Below, piece after piece: positions 21,419 through 33,300 of a DNA stretch of 64,000 bases. The position numbers and the translations under genes were made by a program. The notes under the pieces were generated by a model. That model saw only the letters and a list, made by a program, of their open reading frames with translations, was not told the origin of the DNA and did not search any database. The stretch spans positions 18,518,387 through 18,582,386 of the forward strand of contig CM034392.1 of assembly GCA_019925095.2 (NCBI GenBank), given 5' to 3'. This stretch comes from Dendrolimus kikuchii (Eukaryota > Arthropoda > Insecta > Lepidoptera > Lasiocampidae). Numbering within the stretch: position 1 is the stretch's first letter; each line of letters opens with the position of its first letter.

Positions 21419-22525
21419 TTTAACCTTGTGAGACCGACTTCGATCCAGAATGTATGCTATGGAGCTTTAATGATGATGATTACCTCCTTGATATTCATAC
21501 CGAACATCTTGTGCTCCCTTTGGGGGGCCTTCAGTATTATATCCATCGAAATCTGCGTAGTCGGCTACATGGCAGTCTGGGACATCAATCTGGACAGATC
21601 TGGATGATAAACTTAATCATGTGTATAGGGTTCTCAGTAGACTTCACTGCTTATATCTGTTATGCATACATGACGTCAAAAGCGAAATATCCCAGCGAGA
21701 GGGTTATCGAATTTTTATATTCACTAGGATATCCTATAGTTCAGTACGATATTAGGTGTAGTTGCCTTACTTCTTGCCTACAGCTACATATTTTCTGTAT
21801 TCTTCAAAATGGTTTTCATAGTGATATTTTCCGGTGCGAGGCATGGACTTTTCTTGTTGAGAGTATTTTAATCGTTGTTTGGTCCAGGATCGTATACCAG
21901 TAATGAAGTTAATATAAAGGTGACATAACGTGAAAAATGCTATCCAAATCCTTATACGATACCCCATCACAGTTAATGTTAAGTAATCAGGTATACAACG
22001 GTAAAAACTTGAGTCCGAATGGAATATACAAGATTTACGGTGAAATAAATATTTGGGAATTGGTACATCTGGCGAAGACACCAGCGAGAGTAGTTCAAAT
22101 CAGACGCAGAGACGTCAAATTAATGAAGATAAATGTAATAATAAATAATAATATGACGAAGGATGGTCACGATCTATAATCACTACCAAAGTTCAAGTCA
22201 ATTTCTATCGTCGAGAGAATTAGATTTGTATACAGAAGGTCATGATTTGGGTAGAAACTAACAAAGGCAACGCTATGAAGATAATAGAAGAGCTTTTGAC
22301 AACTATAGAAGAGCACCAGTCGTACCGAGGACAGCAGACGATGGTTGGGTAACGTCAACGCACAAAACTAGTGACGTACGTCCTCGACGTGAAGGAATTA
22401 CACAGTAATGCGAGCGCATTACCATCACATCATGCATTGACCGCAAGCACCGAACGCTCTAATTCTCATCAAAATATAAAACATTTAGTTTACGTGGCCG
22501 AAAATAGAGTTACCCTTCGACCTCT
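21419..22525 (+). pseudogene. Copy of the last exon (patched-related pseudogene)
   Basis: Keeps an acceptor (TTTTCAG|TTTAAC) and reads VRPTSIQNVCYGALMMMITS for about 63 codons until a small indel gives TGA at 21605. Later parts match TM10-12 and the tail in shifting frames with multiple stops. Confidence 0.9.
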
Positions 22526-22918
22526 CTATTTAAAAATTAATTTAAATATGCTCAATGTGGATGGACCAAGTATTACGTTTACCTTGTATTCAAAGTTGAA
22601 ATATTTTACGATTGGAAGGAAGATTTAATATTATATTTTTTTTATACCAGGACACTAACAAAGGTATTAACTGACACCCTAATGACAGTATCCTTGTATC
22701 GATATTTGTTGGTGCTATCAGTTGCCCTAGGACTGCCCTAGGACTAGATCTGCGCAATGGACCGTTTGTTATACAAACTCGGCTATTGCACAATTTCTTG
22801 ATAGTAATCTAAATTACTTCGACGCGAATTTTACACGAAGTAACAAACACATTGATGCAATTACTAAGTTTAACGTCAGATCTTGGTGTTACTCGGGAAG
22901 TAAATGCTGCATATAGGT

Positions 22919-24516
22919 TAAGGCCAAATGGGATTATGGTAACATTGAATACAGAGAGGTTTCAAGTTATATTTATATAAATATAGGTATTAGGTAAAAA
23001 GCCAATATAGTAAGTTTACCAGATTGTAACTTCTAAAAGTTTTCATAAAGCAACGCATTAGATAAAATTAGCTATCCAATGCGAGTTTCTAAAAACTAAA
23101 TACACAAGTAATTAATGTTTTGGAACATCACTAACATTCCATATTTTAGTGATATTCTAATAATTAGATAGGTAAATAATAATAAAACACAATAAGATAA
23201 ATTTATACATAATTTATTAAAACTAGTTCCTACGTCTAATAATAACAATAGAAAAAGAACACTAGGTATGATAACTATCCAGTGATAAACGTAACTATAA
23301 AAAGCTCCAAAACCCTATATTACTGCACTTTTTATTATTACAATTATATCAAACATGCCAAATCAAAGATTGAAAATAAACTTGGTTAACACTTTCAATA
23401 GACAGTGTATTTTAAATATAAATTCGGTAATAGGCAAGTGACCTGTGACTAATCTAATCATGTATGTCGATGTCAACGGAGCATTATTATGCCTAGTATT
23501 CTTCCATGATTATAACTAAACACCGATTCAGTGAATTTTTGGATGTTTAACAGTGAATATTGGTCTGGTAGATAAATTGTTTTAATGTTAAGATTTGTTT
23601 CAATAATAGTGTGATATAATTAATAGGGATGGGTGTGGAGTTATTCTTATTGACATGTGTATATAATAATGTGTGTATAACCTCAAGTGAATAGGTATTT
23701 TTAATGAAGCTTTAACGTTACCTGTGTTTAGTTGAAATGCTGTAAATATTGTGATAATATTACGTCTTGATGCCATGTATACATTCCCCATCTATGTATG
23801 ATTTAAAAATCGTCTATTATGTATCCTAAAATTGTTCATTCGAATAGACTAGCGACGCGTGTCAATATTAAACTAATAACAATAACACTACCTACTATTG
23901 TAAATAAGCAAGTATTCTTTTATTATTACACTATGTACTATAAATATTGCAAAAGAATTTTACTTCCTTAATCCAATGAAAGCGGTGTTATACCTATGGG
24001 TCGCTTAGAAGCAAATTTTTAGTTTTTGAAGAAATTAATCGTTGCTACGGTTTTCCGAGTTAGACAACGTTTTCCAGATTATTGTGTATTATAATGTAAA
24101 ACACTATGTATTAAAAAAAACATTAAATTTTTCAATTTATAATACCCCAATTGGCTTCTAAGCGACTCGTATAGATTTTTAATAGGCGTCAAAGAACTTG
24201 AGCACAATTCTGCATTGCTTAGCTAATTGTGTACTATTTCATATTACAAAATGACATTCAATGAGACAGGAACACAAACTTAATATAAAAATCGAAAAGT
24301 TAATAGTGCAAAGTTCTTTGACGACTATTATAATTGTATATACACTGAATATATTAGAAATTCGATAGATCTGACTCGGTATTTTACGCGGATACTAATT
24401 CGAGTCTCTGAAGAAGGAATTTGTTAATATAGAAGGTACTCGTTAATAGAAAGGTATTCGTTAATATGTCGCGTCGGTAGCCGCAACTACTGTCGAGGCC
24501 TGACGATAATAAACCA
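22919..24516. other. Intergenic, no gene seen
   Basis: AT-rich spacer downstream of the pseudogene. Homology to the parental 3' flank stops near 22918. No ORF with a recognisable domain. Confidence 0.6.
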
Positions 24517-24923
24517 AATGCATTGGACCCATATTCACGATAAAATTTATTTAATGCCCGCTATTATGTGCCCGCGACTTCGTCCACCACGCTTCACATA
24601 AAATTCCCGCGGGAATCGTTTTAGTGGAAACTAGCGGAAAAAGCTAATTTTCATGCATCCGAGCTTCAAACCGCTTCCCGGGAAAATTCCGCGGGATTCC
24701 TGAGATAAAAAGTAGCGCAAAGTTTAAGTCTAAAAATTAGCTGTCGATCAGCGAAAACCGCATCGAAATGGGCCCAGTAGTTTTTACGTGAATCCCGAAC
24801 AAACAGGCGTCATAACATGCTCGAAATACGATCTTCTGAGTCGATACGAATATCTCTTTTGCATGTGTTCAATTATACACTGAAAGGTTTATATGTCACA
24901 GTGAATATGGGCCCAGTAAGCAT
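24517..24923. repeat. Repeat unit with about 23 bp inverted ends
   Basis: The outer words AAATGCATTGGACCCATATT (24517) and the inverse of GTGAATATGGGCCCAG (24901) form imperfect terminal inverted repeats. Inside lies a dispersed block (CCCGCGACTTCGTCC ... GCCCAGTAGTTTTTACGTGA) that recurs at about 33440-33745. It looks like a non-autonomous DNA element or nested repeats. Confidence 0.5.
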
Positions 24924-25439
24924 TTATAATGACAGAAGTGAGTTTGTTCGTTTGTGCCGTATGAATGACTATAAAATGTAACGTTCGTGGCAATATGTCA
25001 CTAATGACTGAATAATGTAAATATCTACTTGTTTTTGTATTGAATAAAATAGTAAAAATTGTATCGAATATTATTTACACTTCATCTGGCCCAAATATTC
25101 ATCACAGATTTTTTTACAATACATATACTGTTTCCAAGCGTTTTTTTTTTACTTTTGACGTTTCCACGACATCAAGTTCATATTTCTTGATAATAAAGCC
25201 CACATGAAACAAATTACATAATTGTCGTACTTCATTGTTGTGGGCGACGTGATAGTGATCTGCGAGTTCTGCGAGTCATATAACGCACAAACTATATATC
25301 TATTCTATACAAGTAAATAAAATCAGTGTCTGTTTGTAACATATACATACAAATAAATAAAATTAAAGTGTCTGTTTGCAATGTCAAAATAGCTTTTTAC
25401 TAAATGCATGGCAGTATATACGGCACGTTATCAAAATAA

Positions 25440-25665
25440 CAATTTTGAATAATTTTGTCAGTTCCGGCTAATCACTGAAACGGCTGGACCGATTTTGACG
25501 GGACTTTTATTAGCAAATACCTTATGTTATATATAAGGAGTAACTTAGGCTATTTTTATTTTAGAAAAATTTAAAGGCCCTCGCGTACGACGCCGCTATC
25601 GCCACACCGGAAAGCAAATTATATGAAATTAAATACTACGCGGATAAGTCGCGGGTAACAGCTAG
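25440..25665 (+). mobile_element. Helitron-like non-autonomous element (3' end clear)
   Basis: A typical block: AACGGCTGGACCGATTTTGA, then AGGAGTAACTTAGGCTAT, ending TACGCGGATAAGTCGCGGG then TAACAGCTAG|T. The CGCG..CGCG hairpin followed by CTAG|T fits a Helitron 3' terminus. The family appears widely in moths and butterflies, from memory. Confidence 0.5.
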
Positions 25666-27534
25666 TATAAAAATATCTTTAATTCTGTTACCACTTAATA
25701 ATATTCTTATATTTAGAATCACGATGTTTGTTTATCTATCTACGTCATTTTTCCCATACCGTCCTATTTGATACAGACTTCAGTCATGTGTGTGTCATAT
25801 GTAGGATCTTACCAGGTTTTTTTTTACTAAGCAATTGACACTGTTTCGTCGTAGTATTCCTCCATTCTAAAAACTTATATGCAAGTAAATAACTCCAAAT
25901 ATTATATTACGACTCAATAAAAAACACTTTTTTTTTAAACTTAATCAGTCATAAAATGGAAGTCCTAAAGCACGTAAATTTCAAAACTTTCAGGTAATTG
26001 AAAATTCCACTAGAGAATTAGGGTGGCTAAATGAATTTCAAAAACCTCAAATACATATTTATATATCAAAAAGATAAAGTAAATACACACTATATACAAA
26101 GCTTGAGAAATGCCCAGATTTTTTCCTATTTCCAAAATCACTGAATCAGTAGTAAAAGTAACCAATAAACTGAACCTGATTCTTATAGAAAATCTTAAGC
26201 GAAAATTTTATAATTTAGATTATAAACATCTACAATAACTTATAATTAAAAATGGTTGTTTCTAGTGCTTTCCACGAGATTCTCCTCGCGTTCGCATACC
26301 ACAGAACGTACCACTCTTTCCGGGATACTAAGAATACTATGTTCATTCGAACATATAATACGCGCAAAACTTAAATTCGCGTCGAGTGAAGTTTACGCAA
26401 TTCCAGTCTAATATTAACGTTTATTACACCTTACGGTGTGTTGTGCGAAAGAGATTGCACGCGACCAGATAGCGGCCAAGCGAGAAGCACAACACTCTCC
26501 CTTTCAGCTGTCTGTGAACCTTATAATTGTGTTCTGAGGAATGACCTGTACGAACTTCAAGGCCGCATTTAAGTCTTGCTCGTACTGTACATATTTATTT
26601 CAGTAAAGGAACAAAAATAAAAACATCCACATATTGTCATGTTTACATGCATATTGATAAAATAATATCTTGCACAATGAAGCAACACGTTCAGAATAGC
26701 AATTACCTATATGGTTATTATAATAACACGCAAATATTTTTCGTAATGTCCCTGCTCCATCAGGATAATGTTAATAACTGTAGCCAAATAAAGTCTTGTT
26801 TATATCGCTAAAAAACCCCGTTTATGATTAGCTGAATTAGTTTATGTAAATACGTTATCTGTCAATGTTTAACGTCTTTAACAATTAGTACATATGTCGC
26901 ATCATAAGTAAGGCATTAAACCTATCGCTTAATTTGCGTGAAACGGTCACTAACATTATCCCGATGGAGCAGTAACATAGCAATATAACACTGAAGGAGA
27001 CAATCTTACACCAAAAACAATTAATTAGTATCTATGTCTGTCTTTACACTGGCAAGTTTCAAAGTTATTCCTTTTACATGAAAAGTAAATCAGTGAAATT
27101 TAAATAAAGCTATATAGACGCTTTATCCATTTTCAAGATTCCGTAGTCATTACGACAATAAGGATGTTATTGTCTTTTTCTCGGAGACTATTAGGTCTGC
27201 ATGAACATTAGGCAAAACATGCTATATGACGCTACAAGATGAAATCTCCCGGCCGCAACCACGTTTTTCAAACTCCTATTATGTATACCTTAAGAATTTT
27301 TCAGTCTAGGGCCTTGTTGAATACAATACTGAGCATTAATAATGTGATGACAAAAATGAATGATCTATCACAAGTTTTAAAAAAGTGGTTGCAGACAACG
27401 ACATGATCAGGAGATTCGCCCACATAAAACTTATGTAGTGAAATCATGCATAAAATATAGATTAGAGGTAGCCACCATACATGTTACAAAGGGATTAAAA
27501 ATCGTGCGGGATATAATTAAGAAAAATAAATAAT
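25666..27534. other. Intergenic, no gene seen
   Basis: AT-rich, with scattered short ORFs without recognisable domains. Nothing structured was found. Confidence 0.6.
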
Positions 27535-27805
27535 GACAGCCCATAAACATCTCACTGCTGGGATCGAGCCTCCTATTTATAGGGGAATAGACAGTATTGC
27601 ACAGCGCTTGTCCAAAGCGCATTGGCGAGTTTGACACATCGATTATTTCGTTGTGCAGGTATTATCACGACATTTTCCTTCACCGTTAGGCACAGTTCGG
27701 TCAATAAACTGCCTTAGTAGTGCATCCTTTCCTGCCAGGATTCGAACCAGGGCACTTTGAAATTGTGTCGCGAGCACATCGACCAATAAGCTACCACGGC
27801 TTTTT
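27535..27805 (-). mobile_element. tRNA-derived SINE
   Basis: On the minus strand a B box GGTTCGAATCC (27737-27747) sits behind an A-box-like region (AGCCGTGGTAGCTTATTGG). It is followed by body blocks (GGAAAATGTCGTGATAAT, CTTTGGACAAGCGCTGTGC) shared with the copies at 20858 and 38705. Confidence 0.75.
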
Positions 27806-28329
27806 ATATCATTAATGAGATCTTTAAAAAAACAGCATTGATCCTCAATGACTTTATTAAAATTAACACAATAAGCAGCGAGTATTAGATCCTAGTCTTG
27901 ATATCCCCTCAACTTTTTAACTATGAAGCTTTAAAAATACATTCTACGAACATTTGTTTTAACAATATCCATTGAGTAGTTACAATTAAGTTTGCAATCT
28001 CACTCGCATATTACCACATTTTTGAAAATATAAACTCTCCGAATTTACTTACGAGAAATCTCTACTCTACGAATCTCAACAAAAATATTACCAATATTTC
28101 ATATACATTTGAGTTTAAATTCGTATGTTTTTTTATATACAAAAACCAATTCCGTATTCCATTCGCCTATCCCATCCCCTGTATCCTATTGATCTTATAT
28201 GATCCTTTGTACGGTCGTTCAAATTCGTCCTTGATCAGTTCTCTAACATTTTACTTTGAACGGCTCATAAAGTTAAGTAAAGAAAAAAAAAATTGAAATG
28301 TGTGCTGCGACACATAGTAGAGGTGAAAC

Positions 28330-28504
28330 TTCAACGGACAAGCGGAAAACGAATGGCAACGGATAAGTGGCAAAACGAATCGCATCAAAATTTTAACTTG
28401 AAGTTTTACGGGCAGGTTTTCAAATTGGACAAGTACATTAACAATCTGCTCGTAACAGTTCAGTTAAAATTTTGGTTGCGATTCGTTTTGCCACTTATCT
28501 GCAA
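28330..28504. repeat. Foldback element with about 40 bp arms
   Basis: Arms at 28361-28399 and 28461-28502 are inverted copies (GATAAGTGGCAAAACGAATC ... GATTCGTTTTGCCACTTATC). Just before the left arm a diverged direct copy (GGACAAGCGGAAAACGAATG) adds a 26 bp tandem step. Probably a MITE. Confidence 0.6.
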
Positions 28505-29555
28505 ATTATGATTTGGTTAGGTTAGGTACATTTTAATGAATGTATTTTTTATTTAAACATATTTTATTTTATCACACAAAAAAATCTGAATTCGATCCGC
28601 AACCAAAAAACGCATCCATAGTCTACTCTAAAGTTATGCTGCCTCTCACCACGTCCAGTCTAAATTTATGCTGCACCTCCGTAACGCTTTTTCGTGACAG
28701 AAACATCCTAAGACCCCACCGTCTATATAGAAGTTTCACTTCAAAAACTTGGATTGATTTTGGCTCTAACTACAAATATAGACGAGGAAAGACAAATTAC
28801 AATACTATAAGCAAAACAATGGTTGTCCAAGATTTAAAATTTCCTCCATTATTTACTGTTGGGTATGAATGGATAAATCATCGCTGCGGTTCCCTCGTCG
28901 TCCATGTTTAAAACACAGGCTTAACACAACCGCATTGCATACACCCGCTCTGTAAGCCAGTGTTGATGACTACGTCAAAAAATTATCCAACTAGCGTCCA
29001 CACCATCCGATTTGATGGACACAATCGAACCGTGCGGTCCTGACCAACCAATGACCTTGGATTTCATATTTATATCCACATTACCACAATTCTATTGTCA
29101 ACCTAGTCAAACTGGCAGTAAAATTGTATCGTATGGAAGCCACTTAAAATGGACTGCCAGCCTGTTTACAATAAATAAAATTTTTCAACATCCGTAATGA
29201 GATTGAGATTCATAAAATACAGATTAACTGTCATAATTGTCTTAATTTTATGTTTATTTGACTTCCCCTATAAAAATATATATCTTGTTTTGCTTCTAAA
29301 TTGCTTTTAGTGATAAGACAGCCTATTGTTTTCTATACTTGTGTCTTTTGAAGTGTATCTTAATATTATGCAATAAAGTATATCATATTCTATTCTATTC
29401 TAAATTCTGACAATTTATCTTCAAAAATGTGATGATGCGCGATAGTAGCAAACTTCATTGAGGTAACTCCTTAAACACTTTTTTATTGAGAACGTTTTGT
29501 CAACTCTGCGACACTCTTCGTTGTGCGAGGACACCAAGAGAAGTACCAAGCACTA
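28505..29555. other. Intergenic, no supported gene
   Basis: The 123-codon ORF at 28540-28911 shows no domain, starts in AT-rich sequence and has no supporting splice context, so it is not called. No element was recognised. Confidence 0.5.
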
Positions 29556-29965
29556 CCCATTTTTTTTTTATGCAAAAGATCAGCAGACCGGCAGACGGCC
29601 CACTTGATGGAAAGCGGTTACCATCGCCTATGGACATTTGCAACTATTTATTAGAGTATGCATTCGTAATTTTAACTTTAACGGAACGGAGAATAAATAC
29701 AATTTCCTGCAGCCGAGTGTAGCCTGTAGTAAGAGGCGACAAAATAACCCATAGGCCCGTGCTAGGGCATTTGCGTATCTGGGTGGCTACCACCCCTGAT
29801 CTACAGTATGCCACCATAACAATCATGAGTTCCAGTCTGCCTTTAGAGGGCGGCAGCATATTGAATGCATCTTTGGTATTATAAATGTCCATAGGCGATG
29901 GTAACCGCTTTCCATCAGGTGGGCAGTCTGCCTGTCTGCTGAAGTCATGCAATAAAAAAACAAAC
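29556..29965. mobile_element. Inverted pair of poly(A)-tailed retroelement 3' ends
   Basis: Left fragment (29565-29643, poly(A) strand minus) and right copy (29690-29965, poly(A) strand plus) share GGCGATGGTAACCGCTTTCC and its complement and end outward in oligo(T)/oligo(A). The same family occurs at 33093-33415, 46690-46932 and 58102-58395. Probably a SINE or LINE 3' end with target-primed tails. Confidence 0.65.
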
Positions 29966-30117
29966 GGGTTTTATACAAAGTACACCAATAGATGGCGCTT
30001 ATTCATGTAGGTAACATATTTGATGGTTGGTAGATAGATAGTATGGGTACAGAAGGATAATACTCACTTTTACACTACTTTGTAATAGTAAGGTATATCT
30101 TGCGATACATAACTGCA

Positions 30118-30390
30118 CTATGTAGGGTTGCCATGCGCTTTTTGTAACAATTTAATACAGATGATAGCCATAGTTCTCACATCACATCTACTAGCTAGGA
30201 AATCTATTAAAAAGTCTATTTCTTTGCTTTTATCAGTAATATGATTGTTAAAAATTCTGTTCATAACACGAAGCATGTCATCATCTGATAGTCTCTTCAT
30301 AAGCAAATCGACTATTATCTCTAATGGTAGCATCTCTCCCAGTTGTTTAATCAAAGATTCATCTAACTGTTGAGGAAGCTGGTCACTTCT
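30118..30390 (-). CDS. Rif1: Rif1 exon 10 (C-terminus)
   Basis: Residues 2042-2131 and TAG. Helical segment DESLIKQLGEMLPLEIIVDL and FLIDFLASRCDVRTM. Acceptor TTTGCAG|AGAAGT, phase 0. Confidence 0.85.
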   Translation of the reverse strand, partial: RSDQLPQQLDESLIKQLGEMLPLEIIVDLLMKRLSDDDMLRVMNRIFNNHITDKSKEIDFLIDFLASRCDVRTMAIICIKLLQKAHGNPT

Positions 30391-33300
30391 CTGCAAATTT
30401 AAGGGTCCATAGATAATACTTTATGGTACACAAATACTTAATAGACCCCAAATAAATAAAATAAAAAGCCCCTAAATACTACATTTCTAAAGGATGTCAC
30501 AAGTTATTCCTCTTACAGACTTTAATAGACTACTACAAAAATTTATTATTTTAATAATAAACTTTTTCAATTCCAAACAGTTAAAACGTGGTTGTAAGAA
30601 GTTTCTTTTCTATTTCATACCTAACATTTGTGAGTTACAACATTTATTTCTGATACTCTGTTAGGTATGAAATAGAAAAGAAACTTATTACAACCATGTT
30701 TTAACTGTTTTGAATTGGAAGTTTATTATTATAAAATTTGTAGGTACAAATCGTGAATCAAAGGACATCTAGAGAGCTAAGTAATACAACACATATAAGT
30801 ACTAAGATTATTAAATCTTTATATATTCTTCTATAATAATCCCAATGAGTAATGGTAATGATGATATTCCAGTATTACTTGTTTAAATTGCGTTATTGGG
30901 TATCAAACATCAATAATCTCGATGTAGAGATTTTCTCATGATGTTTTCTTCGTCGTCACCAATGATTATTAAACTAGTAATAAAAATTACACTATACAAA
31001 TTAGCTCTGAACAACCTCGTAAGAACCATATGTTCACCAGCTAGAATTCAAACCCAGGTCACTGGAATAAAAATCATTATGCTACTACGACTCAACAAAA
31101 AATTTATAAAAATTACCTCTGCTAATAACGAAGCAATTACATCTGCAGTCTTTTTCTCACCACTGTCATTAGTTTGCACATGTGCATGTGACGTCGATAC
31201 ATTGCTTGTTTGTGTACTACATTGTACTAAAGACACTTTCACCGTTTGCACAGAAGCATCATTGATTATAGTATTGAAAGTTTGTGCTTCAGCATCAATT
31301 TTTGAATGACATTCAGGTAATTCTTCAATCATTTTTGTATCATCATCTTTAGCACCAGTATTATTGTCAATAGGCAAATTTTCAGGAGAATCTGTTTTAT
31401 CAGAATTATCAACTGTTGACTCAGTGTCATTTAAAATAGTTACATTATTTTTTTCAATCAAAATATTGTTATCAAGTTCATCAACAGTTTGATCCTTCCC
31501 AAGAAATGCTGCATACTCAACAAGAACTCTCTTTGCTGTTTTAACCTTGGGTGCTTTAATACACAGTCTATTAACTTCAAGTTCAGTCATTTTTGCCAAA
31601 TCCCCAATAGTTTCAATTGTCCCTTCAAATTCTTTTAGTAGCCAACTTTTCGTTGTTGTAGAAGATAATTTTGCAGCTATATTATCTATAGGATCTTCGC
31701 AATCAATTAATAAAGGACAAATGGGATCTTTATCGTTTAATTCACTAGCTCTGACAATTTCTATAGCTGGGGTGATTTCTAAGGAAATAGTCTGTGCATC
31801 TTCTGTATTATTTGTCAGTATATCAACATCAGCAAAACTCTCAACTGCTCTGTTTAAAACGGAATCAAGTTTAAAAACAGTCTCAAGCCTCTTTGGCGAT
31901 TTTATATTAGAATGATTACGCGTTTGTCTGTCAAGTCGTTTTTGTGCCGAGTTTTGTGGCGATCGAAGTCCACTTGGCTCTATATATTTTTGTACAGCTA
32001 TTGTTGTAGATACCGGTGGATCATGAAAGCTTACGCGTTTTCTCTATAAAGAAAAGTTGCATATTAATTGTAATGATATTATTATGACTATTTTAAATTT
32101 TAGTGCAGTCAGAAAATTATATTATTACTAAATTTTTTCGCGCGGCTGCACCGCGGGTCAAACTCCAGTGCGTATTTCTTGTGTAAAGAGCAGGCGTTAA
32201 TACAGGGTACATCGTATTAAATTTTTATGTAGTGCTATTTGCCCACGGAAGATTCACTTCATTTTATATCGCAAACTATCCCATCTCCCAGTAAACTATC
32301 CCCTCTCAGGATTGTACATAATTGTACAAAATTACAGCAAAACCGATCCAGTAGTCCTAGTAGTTTTTCCGTGAACGCCTAACAGAGACAGATCGGGTTA
32401 CTATCGCATTTTTTTATAGATGATAATTTGTTATATCTATACTAGATCTTACCCCTCGGCTGCGCCGCGGGTCAACCTCTAGTACATTCCTGTTGTTTAA
32501 AAACGTTACAACACAGGTTACATTATATTCAATGTTAATGTTAGTTGTTATACTATTTGCCCCGGAAGATTCACTTTATTTTATATCGCAAGATATCCCA
32601 TCTCCCGGATGAAAAGTATCTATGCCCATTTACGGTAATAAAACAACATATGTACACCAAAATGACCAAATCGTGCAGACCAACCAAACCGGCCAGATAC
32701 ACCAGATCGGCCAGATAGACCGGATCGACCATATCGGTCAAATTAGCCAGATAGACCATATTGACCAAATTAACCAAAATGATGAAACTAGCGAAACACA
32801 AAAAACTGACCTACTTTCTGAAATAACCTTTATATAAATATATCCCAGAACTTATCCCATTATCCGGCATAAAAAGTAACCCGTGTCCACCCCATATTAA
32901 AATTGCATATATACCGAATTTTAACAAAATCGGTCCAGTAGTTTTTCTTGAAAAGCATAACAAACAGAGAGACAAATATATTTTTATCCCGGTAACTATC
33001 CCATTTTTGGAGATAAAAAATATCCTATGTTCATCGACTTGAAATTCCTCTGGGATTCCCACAAAATACCACATTAAAGAAAAAGTAAGCTTTTTTTTTT
33101 TGTTTTTATTGCAGGAGATCAGCAGACAGGCAGACGGCCCACTTGATGGAAAGCGGTTACCATCGCCTATGGACATTTGCAACACCAAAGTTGCTACAAA
33201 TGCGCTGCTGCTCTCTTAAGGGAAACTGGAACCTGGTCACTAATGCCGGAACACAACTCAAGGTTGTTATGGCGACATACTTTAGATCAGGGGTGGTAGC

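Larger units (their letters stand above)
18918..22918 (+). pseudogene. Partial copy B: exons 7-10 and introns of the patched-related gene, broken
   Basis: A second copy of the 3' half of the gene (parent 14080 to about 18430). It keeps introns, so it arose by DNA duplication rather than retrotransposition. Defects include an exon 7 nonsense change, an internal deletion in exon 8, loss of the exon 9 acceptor and donor, and many frameshifts in exon 10. An RTE fragment (19811-20262), an unidentified 250 bp insert and a SINE (20858-21090) interrupt it. It lacks exons 1-6 and any visible promoter. No function is implied. Confidence 0.9.

Noticed and set aside
21454..21903. 149-codon ORF in the pseudogene
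   Set aside because: Mostly an out-of-frame reading of the last-exon copy; it joins the true frame only after an indel.
28513..28527. GGTTAGGTTAGG, the insect telomere-type TTAGG unit
   Set aside because: Only two units; such short runs occur by chance and do not support an interstitial telomere.
28540..28911. 123-codon plus-strand ORF in the intergenic region
   Set aside because: No recognisable domain, AT-rich composition, no splice or promoter context; length is expected by chance in 64 kb.
32622..32837. ORF with NQTGQIHQIGQIDRIDHIGQ repeats as a possible repeat protein
   Set aside because: Arises from the 9 bp period of a minisatellite within a dispersed repeat; open on both strands for the same reason.
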